Part shown: positions 19,002-27,713 of the stretch, one piece after another
Position numbering within the stretch: the first letter of the stretch is position 1
Layout: the number at the start of each line of letters is the position of its first letter
From: Albidovulum sp.
GTDB taxonomy: Bacteria; Pseudomonadota; Alphaproteobacteria; Rhodobacterales; Rhodobacteraceae
Length of the DNA: 64,000 bases
Direction of reading: 5' to 3'
Assembly (NCBI GenBank): GCA_028823855.1
Contig: JAPPFL010000055.1
Coordinates: 1-64,000 of the forward strand
Made by a program: the position numbers and the translations under genes
Notes under the pieces: generated by a model
What the model saw: the letters and a program-made list of their open reading frames with translations, nothing else
What the model was told of the DNA's origin: nothing
The model's database searches: none

Positions 19002-19980
19002 TGAACATCATTTCCATTGCTTTCACTTCCTCTAAGATGAAATCATCGCAGGCATCAATTCGGACATCGTATCTGACGTGTTCGACGCCAGTTGGCAGCG
19101 ACAAGGAGGTTATTCGCGGAAACCCGTCCTTCACTTCGAAAAATTTCGCGCCCGCGTAAGACCAAGGTGTATCGTCATACTCGGGGCGCCTTCGCCAGCC
19201 GGCCTCAATCAGAGCTGCCCGGAAGATGTCGGCAGCCCCCGCGTGCTGTTTGTCGAGAATATCCAGCACCTCCCCAGCGATCCGATTCAACGTCCTTGCA
19301 GACTCATCGGCATGTTCCGAAGGACCCAGCGTTTGGTGCACAAGAAACAGTCGGTGTTGTCCGGTATCCAGTTGATCCTCGGATGAAATGCTAGCTCGCC
19401 TGTCTGCGCTTGCAATTTGAGTCTTGATCTCGATGACCTTGTTTCCGATGACGAAATCCTGCTCGTCGCCGTACGGCCCTCGCCAAGCCGCGGCGGCGGC
19501 CAAAGGAGGAAGGTTTCCGAGTACACAGTCGCGAAGAAACAGCAACTCTCCCACTAGGCCGATGATTTTCTGCTGCGAAAGAACGTCGTCACGCCGTCGG
19601 CGCAGCAGTTCGTGCCATCGCAAAAGCCTGTTCGCCGCGATCAGAATGCCTGTCCCGCTCTCGCCTCGTTCAAGCCCTCCGGTCGCCTGCATCAGATTGG
19701 CGCAAAGCGCCCTGAAAACGTCCTTCTGCTCGTCCGACCGCAGCGTTAGCGAAAGCCGGCATCGATCGCTTCCGATCTCCGCCAGCACAGTGTCGATGTC
19801 CCCGAGCGCAGGTAATCGGGGGATGGTATCGCACGCGGCACCGCCTTCCAGCCAAAAGACATGGTTGCCGTGAAAGTCCTTGCCGTAGAAGAAGTCGAGC
19901 GGATGATCAGGGTTCGCCCGCTTCCCGCTGCTGAATCCGGGATGGTCGGGTTGCGAAATGTCGGCCCAGGGGTCAGACAT
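18988..19980 (-). CDS. PD-(D/E)XK motif protein (DUF4420)
   Basis: 330 residues from the ATG at 19980, which overlaps the Z1 stop by 8 bases; the frame is open upstream, but that part is inside the Z1 gene. Nuclease-fold residues are visible: Glu145 (VGELLFL), Asp175 (GDEQDFVIG) and Glu184-x-Lys186 (VIEIKTQ), the E...D...ExK pattern of the PD-(D/E)XK superfamily. DUF4420 proteins are regularly found next to Z1, MORC-type ATPase and AIPR genes in restriction-like clusters and are the best candidate for the DNA-cutting subunit. Overlaps on both sides imply translational coupling and fixed stoichiometry. Confidence 0.92.
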   Translation of the reverse strand: MSDPWADISQPDHPGFSSGKRANPDHPLDFFYGKDFHGNHVFWLEGGAACDTIPRLPALGDIDTVLAEIGSDRCRLSLTLRSDEQKDVFRALCANLMQATGGLERGESGTGILIAANRLLRWHELLRRRRDDVLSQQKIIGLVGELLFLRDCVLGNLPPLAAAAAWRGPYGDEQDFVIGNKVIEIKTQIASADRRASISSEDQLDTGQHRLFLVHQTLGPSEHADESARTLNRIAGEVLDILDKQHAGAADIFRAALIEAGWRRRPEYDDTPWSYAGAKFFEVKDGFPRITSLSLPTGVEHVRYDVRIDACDDFILEEVKAMEMMFNDYK

Positions 19981-22696
19981 CCTGGCCATACTCGATGTAG
20001 GCATCGTCGTCGTCCTCTTCGGCTGCCAATGCCTCAAGCTGTCTGCGGTAGACGGCATTGACCTGATAGGTGCGATTGACGGGTTCGACACTTGTTCTCG
20101 GAAGGCAGAAGCTGAGAGAGACGACTGGATCAGACAAGCACAGCCTCTCGTGTGGAATGTCGCCTTCAGCGACAGGTGCAAGTTTTCCTCCTGTCCTGAA
20201 AATATGGACGAGCAACAGAGGCCGGCTGCGTTGCAGGCAATATCGTGTGTCCCCTCGGGCGCCACTGGCATTCGCAGCGTCGATCTGGGTGTCTGTCAGG
20301 AACAATCTCGCGTCCGCCGGATCCGCGATTCGGTTGCGACTGCCATATACGCGGTAGACTCCGTTTGCAGCGCGTCCTCGCTTCCGTCGGCGAATCTTGA
20401 GCCTCAAGCCAAATGGGTCGGTTTCACGCGCGTCGTCGCCATTCCTGAGTGCGGGGATCGCTACGTCCCATCTTTCAAGTTCGTTCTGCAATCGATCAGA
20501 GACATAGTCCGCAAAGAGTGACGAAATTGCGTCGATATGCGCAAGATCAGGATGTTGCGGAGGAAACTGGAACCCGCGAATGAGCCGAAGCACACTCTCG
20601 CCATGGATGCCGCGCCATCCGGCGGCTGGCAGATTCTTTTTGCCATTGCGGACCTTGGGCGTGCCAAGCAATTTCAGGAAACCGGCCACTCGGCTGAGAT
20701 TGTCCTCGTTTGTAGCCTGGTCGTTCCTGAGCACGTGTCCCTCGACGTGCCGTCCCGAATAGTCCTGTGATACCGTGATGCTTGAGGCGCTTCTCATCTT
20801 GTTTGCCGCCGTTATGCGAATGGCTGTCGGGCTTTGACGAACACGAAGGCCAAATTCCGCCGGCGTGGCTCCGACCTGCTGCATTCGCTTTACCTCCCAC
20901 CGCAATTCCTCGATCGCTTCGTTGACATGCCGGTAGTGATCGTATGACATCTTTGGGAGATAGACACGGCAGAGGTCCTCGTAGTTCGGTCGATAGCCAA
21001 ACCACCTGGCCATCTGCATCAACGTGTCGGACGCGGCGGTGTTGCGGAGTATGTAGGACACCGTAAGACCCTCCAAAGTAAGTCCTCTTGATAGGGCCAG
21101 TCCGCCAATGGCGATGACATGAAGGCCTCCTTCCTTGTGCCGAGAATAGTCGAGCGAGCCGCCACGCATGTTTACTGTGATCGCCGTGATCGACTTTAGG
21201 GCCTGTACCAGCACTTGGAGGACATCTTCGAACCGAACGCCGGTCTCGGAGAACTCGTCGTCGAAATCGCCCTTGAAATAGCGGATGATCGGATCGGAAA
21301 GCGCGTCAGGTCCAAGACCGGCATGGGCCACTGCCGCATTTGTCAGTTCCTGAAGATATTCATACACCAGACCGTGGACACACTCCTGAACATTATTGAA
21401 TCGACTCACGTTGATCATCATTGAACAGTGCTTGGTTCCGTCGCCTCGCAATGTCCGGATTGCAAGCGCGAGCACAAAAACTCTTATTGCTTGGCGAAGC
21501 GTGTCAGGCAATATCGCTGGCAGGATTTCCTTTTTATGGTTCAGGGGCAGAATGTCCTGGTAGTCCGACACGATGCGAACCATCACGCGATGCAGGTTGC
21601 CGTCTTCATCAAACACGCGGTCGGCACCGACATAGTTTGAGGGCGGGTCCAAGGCCTTGACAAAGTGACGAGGAAACAGGTCGTCGCCAAGCATCGACTC
21701 GTCGGTTTCTGGATCGATGAAGATGTTTGCGAAGGGCGTCGCGGTATAGCCGACATAGGAAGACCGGTTGAAAAGCTCCAGGATTTCGCGCATTGCGCGA
21801 TTGATCGTTGTCACCTTTCCTGGTTCCTTGGAAGTGTTGATTGACGCGTTGTCCGCCTCGTCGTCAATCAGAAGAAGAGCATCCTGGATTCGTCCACCAT
21901 GGGTCTGATCCCTCAGCCAGTCGCGCAGCAATTCCAGCGTGGACTTGTTCTTCTTTGTAACGAAAATGATTGGCTCTTTCAGTGCAGCCAGCGTCACGCC
22001 GTAGGTCGCCGCAGCGTCCTTGCGGAAGTCCCTGTCTCTCGAGGTCCCATAAGCCGGAAATCGCTTTTGTGTCGCGAACTGTACAATGGCGAGCGGCTCC
22101 GCAATTGTGCTCTGGAACACGGATTTTCGGCCGATGAACGATTCGTCAAGACGTTCTTGGGTTTGCGAACGCAGCGAATTGGTGATGCCGGCAAGAAGGA
22201 TCACGATCTTGTAGCCGACGTCGGCGGCCTTGCAGATCAGTGCCGAGTAGTTTGTCGTCTTGCCCGATTGCACGTGACCCATTACCATGCCTCGCCGACG
22301 CCAGGGGTCCTGCACCGCCGGATTCCCGCAATAGTCCAGCACCTCATCCGTGACCGAATCGAGGGTGGCCACGACTTGGGGTGGCAGCGAGCCCATATCC
22401 AGTTGGTAGCTTTTCAGGCGGTCCCAGTAGAAGAAGTCGATTTCACCACGTCGCGCCTGCAGCCATGGGACCAGATCCTGCGAAACAGCGGCACCGCGTT
22501 CCTGCAGTACCGAGAAACTGCTTTCAAGTTCACGGATTGCTCTTTCCGAGTCTTCCGGCGAAAGCGAGAACGGACCGCCCTCGACCGTGGACCGAATGGC
22601 ATCAGCGGGCAGCGGTCTGTCACCGGCAAGCATTTCGGCGAACTTCTCGGCAATGGCATGACGAAAATAAGCGAGTTCTGCCTTGAGATCACTCAC
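19973..22696 (-). CDS. Z1-domain helicase-like ATPase
   Basis: 907 residues. Walker A GHVQSGKTT is at about 140-148, followed by LLIDDEADN (Walker B/DEAD-like) and by the motif VI-like MQMARWFGYRPNYEDLCRVY, with SRGLTLEGLTVSY before it. This is the Z1 protein arrangement (PF10593), a superfamily 2-like NTPase found in restriction-modification-like operons. By analogy it would translocate on or remodel DNA and license the neighbouring nuclease. It starts 8 bases inside the end of the MORC-type ATPase gene and ends overlapping the DUF4420 start. Confidence 0.93.
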   Translation of the reverse strand: MSDLKAELAYFRHAIAEKFAEMLAGDRPLPADAIRSTVEGGPFSLSPEDSERAIRELESSFSVLQERGAAVSQDLVPWLQARRGEIDFFYWDRLKSYQLDMGSLPPQVVATLDSVTDEVLDYCGNPAVQDPWRRRGMVMGHVQSGKTTNYSALICKAADVGYKIVILLAGITNSLRSQTQERLDESFIGRKSVFQSTIAEPLAIVQFATQKRFPAYGTSRDRDFRKDAAATYGVTLAALKEPIIFVTKKNKSTLELLRDWLRDQTHGGRIQDALLLIDDEADNASINTSKEPGKVTTINRAMREILELFNRSSYVGYTATPFANIFIDPETDESMLGDDLFPRHFVKALDPPSNYVGADRVFDEDGNLHRVMVRIVSDYQDILPLNHKKEILPAILPDTLRQAIRVFVLALAIRTLRGDGTKHCSMMINVSRFNNVQECVHGLVYEYLQELTNAAVAHAGLGPDALSDPIIRYFKGDFDDEFSETGVRFEDVLQVLVQALKSITAITVNMRGGSLDYSRHKEGGLHVIAIGGLALSRGLTLEGLTVSYILRNTAASDTLMQMARWFGYRPNYEDLCRVYLPKMSYDHYRHVNEAIEELRWEVKRMQQVGATPAEFGLRVRQSPTAIRITAANKMRSASSITVSQDYSGRHVEGHVLRNDQATNEDNLSRVAGFLKLLGTPKVRNGKKNLPAAGWRGIHGESVLRLIRGFQFPPQHPDLAHIDAISSLFADYVSDRLQNELERWDVAIPALRNGDDARETDPFGLRLKIRRRKRGRAANGVYRVYGSRNRIADPADARLFLTDTQIDAANASGARGDTRYCLQRSRPLLLVHIFRTGGKLAPVAEGDIPHERLCLSDPVVSLSFCLPRTSVEPVNRTYQVNAVYRRQLEALAAEEDDDDAYIEYGQDV

Positions 22697-24212
22697 TGAT
22701 CCAACCCTTTTCCTTCAGGTATTCTTCAACGATGTTCCAGTTGACGCTGAACGGTTCCGTTTTCCGAAGTGTGTCGGCCATCTTGTTGATGTCACCCCCA
22801 GCGTCAAGCAGAAGACCCGGGATGACGGCTTCGAGCCACTCGCGGACTCGAAGCGGGTCCGTTTCGGTCTGGTGGATGGAATTAAGGTCTTCCGTTGCGT
22901 CGGAGCCAAATGCGGCGACCGGGAACGTTTGTTCGATCGTCTTGAGTGCGGCCAGCACCGACTTACGGGCCGTTCGGTCGTCGGTCTTGAACAGCCGCGC
23001 AATGATCGGATGGTCGCGATTGATCCGGTATTGAATCTCGCCGTGCCGGGAATGGCGATTCCATACCGGGACCGTGCCCGGGCGGTCGATCCTGCCGCCC
23101 TTGCTGCGAAACACTTTTGATGAGTTGCGCTTGAGGCCAGCAACAATCTGCTTCAGTCGGTGGCGCAGTGCGGCGGGTAGCTGAGCGTCGGACTTGTCAA
23201 TGGTGATTTTCCACATGTCATCCAGTGCATTCGGTATGTTTACACCGATCCTGACGAGCTGGGACAGCTCGCCAAACTTGGCGAGGCGAAACCACGTTCC
23301 GTCGATGATCAACCTGTGATTGCGGTAGATGTAGAAGCCCTGGGTCCGGAGGAAGCCGCCCTCGCCGCCAAGCCTGTCGTGATCCGAAAGACGAAGTTTC
23401 GAAAAGTGTGGAAGTATGTACGGAGCGATCTCCACAATTTCATCGTTGATTGACAGCGGCTCGACTTGCATTGGCATTGTGGCATTGTGGTGCCGAAAGA
23501 ACGGATCGAACGGCTCCAGAACCGAGCCGTTCAAGCTGATTGTGAGGCGTTGGCGCCTTGCCTCACCAGACAGATACTTGTGAAATATCAGGGCGAGACG
23601 ATCCCCCGAATGAGCGATCAACTCATTGAAGCTCGATGTAGAAATGTTCCCGCTTTCCGAAAGCCGGTCGCAATTCTGCCATAGAATCTCGGTTCCGTCG
23701 CCCTTGAGAAGTTCGTGCGACATCGCTTCCGCCATGTCGTCCTCGGACAGGATGCCCATTTTCCAGCAGTCGATGTCATTCAGATCCCAAACGGCGCCGG
23801 ATGCATCTCCGGCGTGCCGGGACATGACCGTCAACCGCGTGCACTGCGAGAAGGAAGCCGATTTCATTCCCCAGCCAAACCGGCCAAGATCATCTGGCGA
23901 GCGTTGGTCTGTAGGGTTCGTGCTTGCAGGGCGCATGGCCTTGCGAAGCGTGTCCGCACTCATTCCGCACCCATCGTCGATCACGCGGACGACGGGATGG
24001 CCATCATTGAACAGGCATCGAATCTCGATGTTTTGGGCCTTGGCGTGGATGCTGTTGTCGACAAGGTCGGCCAACGCCGCCGCGAGATCATAGTTCCCGA
24101 AGCTCCGGGCGGATGTCATCAGGGAGCCCGCATCGGGCGGATTGTCAACGTACCTCATCCCGGGACGGCCATTCCGTTTCCGAGCAGGTTCGGTTGAGAT
24201 CGATAGGCGCAC
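22689..24212 (-). CDS. GHKL ATPase of the MutL/MORC-like defence type
   Basis: 507 residues. The GHKL nucleotide-binding motifs are clear: ADLVDNSIHA at about 48-57 (N box; Asp49 stands where a catalytic Glu is usual in GHKL proteins), VIDDGCGMS at 77-85 and GRFGWGMKSASF at 110-121. Such ATPases were described as MutL homologues in bacterial restriction-modification operons and as relatives of eukaryotic MORC proteins. They are thought to act as ATP-gated dimeric clamps that couple recognition of unmodified DNA to effector action. The start at 24212 has no strong Shine-Dalgarno; MRYVDNPPD, 18 codons in, is an alternative. About 80 bases separate it from the methyltransferase gene. Confidence 0.92.
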   Translation of the reverse strand: MRLSISTEPARKRNGRPGMRYVDNPPDAGSLMTSARSFGNYDLAAALADLVDNSIHAKAQNIEIRCLFNDGHPVVRVIDDGCGMSADTLRKAMRPASTNPTDQRSPDDLGRFGWGMKSASFSQCTRLTVMSRHAGDASGAVWDLNDIDCWKMGILSEDDMAEAMSHELLKGDGTEILWQNCDRLSESGNISTSSFNELIAHSGDRLALIFHKYLSGEARRQRLTISLNGSVLEPFDPFFRHHNATMPMQVEPLSINDEIVEIAPYILPHFSKLRLSDHDRLGGEGGFLRTQGFYIYRNHRLIIDGTWFRLAKFGELSQLVRIGVNIPNALDDMWKITIDKSDAQLPAALRHRLKQIVAGLKRNSSKVFRSKGGRIDRPGTVPVWNRHSRHGEIQYRINRDHPIIARLFKTDDRTARKSVLAALKTIEQTFPVAAFGSDATEDLNSIHQTETDPLRVREWLEAVIPGLLLDAGGDINKMADTLRKTEPFSVNWNIVEEYLKEKGWISE

Positions 24213-24294
24213 TCATGCGGGCGGACTTCGACGTGGCAACGGTGCTTGCGGCGGGATTCCGTTCCGGCGGGATTGCCTTGCATGCGTGGGTTTG

Positions 24295-25902
24295 TCATTC
24301 GGCCGCAACAGCTTCGATCGGCTTGGTTTGACCATTGGACGTGAACGCTGATTCCGACAGAAGGCTGTGAACGAAGGCGGCTACCTGCCTTGCCAAGAAT
24401 GGCGGCACGGCATTGCCCACCTGAACGTACTGCTCAGTTCGGTTTCCCGCGAACATGTAGTTGTCCGGAAAGGTCTGGAGCCTTGCCGCCTCCCTAACTG
24501 TCAGGCTGCGGCATTGCAGCGGATCAGGGTGGATGTAGTAGTGTCCGTCCTTCGCAATGTGGCTTGTCACGGTGCTGGATGGGGACGACCATGGTTGCGC
24601 TCGGAACCTGTCGGCGAACTTTCCCGTTGACCAGTTGCGATGATTGGGCGCAAGTTCTGCGGGAAAGGCGCTCGCATTCGGCGAGCGGCCATGGATTTCG
24701 GCATGGACCGAGGCAAAGAAGTAGCGGGCAAGATCCCTTGGCATGTGGCTGCGGCTTTCGTGATTGGCGAGACCTTTTAGATGGGGGTCGACGAGCCAGT
24801 CGTGAAGCGCTTGTGGACAGTTGCCGCGTTCATTGCGGTAGTGTCGCGATTTTCTTGGCAGTTCATGACCAACCAAACGAAAGTATGTCAGCAACTCACA
24901 AGCACGTTTATGCACCTTGTCAGCGCCGGGTTCGTTCGAGTTGCTCATGACTTTACAGACTTGTGTCATTGCTCTGTCCACCACAACTCGCCATGCATCC
25001 GAGTTGTCGGTCGACCGGCTCAGTCCGCTTCTCAAATGAGGGAGCGAACGAAGAACGTTTTCGACGCTCGCCAGTTCTGTTCGCTCTAGGCACTCTGGGC
25101 TCCAGGAACGCGTTGGGAGATTTGCAGCGAGATCATGATGCAACCCGATGATGATGACCCGATGCCGAGATTGGGGGACGCCGAACCGTTCCGAGCGGAC
25201 GATGAAGTCCTGGGGTTTCCAATTGGCATGTAGATCAGTTCCTGGCTTTGAACGCGTATCGAAGGGCAGCAGGACATAGTTTCCGTTGCTTCCGCATTTC
25301 CTGAGGTCGTTGAGGATCTGTTCGAAGATTGCTTGGCCCTTAACGCTGGCCGACAGCATCCCCTTGACGTTTTCCATCACGAACGCCGCCGGTTGCAATT
25401 TCTTGAGGATCAGAATGTACTCCGAATAGAGAAAGTGACGCTTATCCTTCGCTGGGTCATAGGTTGGGACGCCGCGATTTCGTGCCCGTCCGACGAGTGA
25501 ATAGGCTTGACAGGGTGGGCCCCCGATGACGACCGTGCCTAAACGGCGTTCGCCCGCGAGCTTCGCAAGTACCGGCTGAAGGGCTGCCGCCGCTTCGGGC
25601 GTTCCTAGCGTTTGCAGTTGTACTTCACTGCAGGCTGCCTGCCACTCAGCCGGGTGGAGTTTTCCCCAGTCCGGCTCGGTTCCCCCGTCGGCCAGAAATT
25701 TGTAGTACCGAGGGGGGAATTCGTCCCCGAACCGGCGAAGAAAGGCTCTGAGGCGTAGGGTACGCCAAGCCGCCTTGTTGTTCTCGACCGAAAGGGCAAT
25801 GTTGAATGGCCGATGCCCGTCCAGCGTCCGGTGTTCAGAGAAACCCTCGCCAAGACCGCCTGGACCGGCAAACAGATCGATGACGGTATATTTGCCTGAC
25901 AT
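24295..25902 (-). CDS. DNA (cytosine-5) methyltransferase
   Basis: 535 residues. The ordered C5-MTase motifs are present: motif I DLFAGPGGLGEG (9-20), motif IV GGPPCQAYS with the catalytic Cys131, motif VI ENVKG (177-181), motif VIII QSRHRVIIIG, and motifs IX/X near the C-terminus (REAARLQTFPDNY, QVGNAVPP). It would protect host sites from the nuclease arm of the system and supply the specificity. It is the first gene of the minus-strand operon; vsr is divergent 59 bases away, so the short intergenic segment must hold both promoters. The methylated site cannot be read from sequence. Confidence 0.95.
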   Translation of the reverse strand: MSGKYTVIDLFAGPGGLGEGFSEHRTLDGHRPFNIALSVENNKAAWRTLRLRAFLRRFGDEFPPRYYKFLADGGTEPDWGKLHPAEWQAACSEVQLQTLGTPEAAAALQPVLAKLAGERRLGTVVIGGPPCQAYSLVGRARNRGVPTYDPAKDKRHFLYSEYILILKKLQPAAFVMENVKGMLSASVKGQAIFEQILNDLRKCGSNGNYVLLPFDTRSKPGTDLHANWKPQDFIVRSERFGVPQSRHRVIIIGLHHDLAANLPTRSWSPECLERTELASVENVLRSLPHLRSGLSRSTDNSDAWRVVVDRAMTQVCKVMSNSNEPGADKVHKRACELLTYFRLVGHELPRKSRHYRNERGNCPQALHDWLVDPHLKGLANHESRSHMPRDLARYFFASVHAEIHGRSPNASAFPAELAPNHRNWSTGKFADRFRAQPWSSPSSTVTSHIAKDGHYYIHPDPLQCRSLTVREAARLQTFPDNYMFAGNRTEQYVQVGNAVPPFLARQVAAFVHSLLSESAFTSNGQTKPIEAVAAE

Positions 25903-25961
25903 GGCACTTTATCTACTTTTCAACTACAGTTCTATCTGGAAAACACCCCCCACTATAGCGC

Positions 25962-26411
25962 ATGACAGACATTGTCGACAAGCAGACCCGGGAGCGGATC
26001 GTGTCAAGAATCCGCGGACGGAACACTGGACCGGAAATTGTGTTTCGCAAGTCACTTCATCGCATGGGTTTCAGGTATCGTCTTCACACGAGTCAACTGT
26101 CCGGAAGACTGGATCTCGTCCTTTTACGCCGCCAAGCGGTTGTGTTCGTCCACGGATGTTTCAGGCATCGCCATGCAGAGTGCCGGTTTGCGACGACGCC
26201 AGCGTTCAACGTCGATTTCTGAAATAAAATGTTCAAGGTGACTGTCCTTCGCGATGTGCGTGTGTATGAAGAGTTGCGAAGTCTTGGCAGGCAAATTGCG
26301 ACCGTGTGGGAATGCGCGCTCAACGGAAGTGAGTTGAGCACCACATCGCATTCTGTCGGCTCGTGGTTGGAGGGCCACAAGCCGGCTCTCGAACTTCCTG
26401 CAACAGCCTGA
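25962..26411 (+). pseudogene. vsr: Very short patch repair endonuclease, nonsense-mutated
   Basis: One frame of 149 codons matches Vsr throughout but is interrupted by TGA at 26220-26222, after FNVDF, where relatives have DFW, so a TGG-to-TGA change. Conserved elements remain on both sides: RGRNTGPE, GRLDLVLLRR (catalytic Asp), HGCF.H.H (metal-site His residues), C-terminal ATVWECAL. Two other usually conserved Trp residues are Arg (HGCFRHRH, LGRQIATVW). Vsr normally repairs T:G mismatches made by deamination of 5-methylcytosine produced by the partner methyltransferase. Its loss beside an apparently intact methyltransferase gene predicts raised C-to-T mutation at that enzyme's sites. Confidence 0.9.
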
Positions 26412-27048
26412 TCGACAGTATCGCCTGATTGCGGGTCGCATTTGATTGGCGTTAGTGATCTCCCGCTGCCTCAATGACCAGCATTTTAGCCTGTCCGGAG
26501 GCATGGAACCACCCGATTTTTTTTGATTTCGTCCGAGACCGGCCCTTTCCCAACATAGGTAGGGTTATAGCCAGACTCATATTGAAATACGCGCCAGCGG
26601 CCGGTTCTCGGCCCCCTTGTCTTGTATGAAAAGAGAAGATTGAAAATACTCGCGGGTTGCTGTAGATGCTGGATTTGGAAATCTGTGGAAAATTCGGCGC
26701 AGCAGCGCCCGTTTCGGGCGCTGCGGCACTCTTGGGAATTTCCTTCCCCGCTGTGCGCGGGGCGGGGGAACGAGGGGGTCCGACTGTTCGTGTTCTGGCG
26801 GGGCCATCCGCTCTGCCCCGCTCTCTCCGCCGATCTCGCGGATCGAAGGCTCCCCCTCGGCAGAACAGCGCAATTCGGATTGCGGAACAGATCGAAGTAT
26901 TCCTTAGGATCTCGCCGCCCAGCCGCTGCGGATAAATCCTAAAGGAATATCCTTGTTCCTCTTCAATTTAGTCGGCCTGATCGATCCTCGTCCCCGCCGG
27001 GTTGAACCAACCGCCCGGGATGGTCTGGAAAGATTTACCATTTATTGA
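26412..27048. other. Gap, no gene seen
   Basis: About 640 bases between vsr and the small-ORF pair. A run of eight T follows CCCGA near 26520 and could belong to a terminator, but no good stem precedes it. Short GC-rich palindromic stretches near 26750 do not form a convincing hairpin. Confidence 0.45.
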
Positions 27049-27189
27049 ATGTCCGGGACGCCTGTCTTGACAGGGGAGGATGGCCAGATATGGATCCGTT
27101 TTCCGCCTGGGACGGAATACGCGCTCAAAGACGGGCTGGAACCCCTGAGGATCGAGAATGCGTTGCTCATCCTAATTTCGGAGGATTGA
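27049..27189 (+). CDS. Small hypothetical protein, 46 residues
   Basis: ATG at 27049, stop TGA at 27187-27189. The product (MSGTPVLTGEDGQIWIR then FPPGTEYALKDGLEPLR) has a balanced, protein-like composition and ends just before a second small ORF that starts 3 bases later. No Shine-Dalgarno is evident for this first ORF. I do not recognise the family. The pairing with the next ORF, whose ribosome-binding site lies in this gene's last codons, is the main support. Confidence 0.4.
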   Translation: MSGTPVLTGEDGQIWIRFPPGTEYALKDGLEPLRIENALLILISED

Positions 27190-27192
27190 GCG

Positions 27193-27384
27193 ATGAGCGA
27201 GATTACGCGGTTGCCGACGCGGGAGCTGGAGGAAATCCGAGCCGAGGACCGGCATCGGAAGGAGGCTTTGACGAGTTCACTGCGCAGTTCAGTCAGCAGC
27301 GGGAGTGCTACGAGAATACTGCAAGGTTTGACAGCGGCCCGGGCGGACCTCCGGGCCAGACTGCAGGAATTCGAAAGGCTCTAA
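27193..27384 (+). CDS. Small helical hypothetical protein, 63 residues
   Basis: ATG at 27193 preceded at good spacing by GGAGGAT, which is embedded in the end of the preceding 46-residue ORF. The product is charged and predicted helical throughout (LPTRELEEIRAEDRHRKEAL, LTAARADLRARLQEFERL), a possible short coiled coil. No family recognised. It could be a small regulator or an antitoxin-like protein, but nothing in the sequence shows this. Confidence 0.45.
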   Translation: MSEITRLPTRELEEIRAEDRHRKEALTSSLRSSVSSGSATRILQGLTAARADLRARLQEFERL

Positions 27385-27713
27385 AGCAGGCTTGAAAAGC
27401 CAAAGCCACAGCCCCGGGGCGAGTGGTCAATTGTGTCCGCAAGCGGCTGGACGCGGAGGCAAGACCGGATGCCTGTCGTCCGGTCCGCCGCTGGATCGCG
27501 CGCCGGCGCCCGGTTTTGGGAACCGTGAGGCGGAATTCGGGCGGCTCGGGGGGTAACTGCCCGCGATTTTTGCGCTGAAGGCGTCGAGAGAGATCCCTAT
27601 TGGGCGGTTCCAGCTTCTTTCCGGATTTCCGGAATCTGCCGTTGAAAACTGCGCTGCTCTTGATATATGCCTAATCCAAACGTCGATCGGCGCTGCTCAG
27701 GCCAAGAGAATCC
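27385..27713. other. Gap before the three-gene membrane/P-loop unit
   Basis: About 330 bases with no recognisable gene. It should contain the promoter for the following operon. No obvious operator palindrome was seen. Confidence 0.4.

Noticed and set aside
26220-26222. TGA read as Trp (alternative genetic code)
   Set aside because: vsr has TGA at a Trp position, but TGG encodes Trp in fdhA and other genes, and many genes (for example those ending at 13690 and 50221) end in TGA. The recombinase has TAG and the ISAs1 relic TAA, so ordinary decay explains all.
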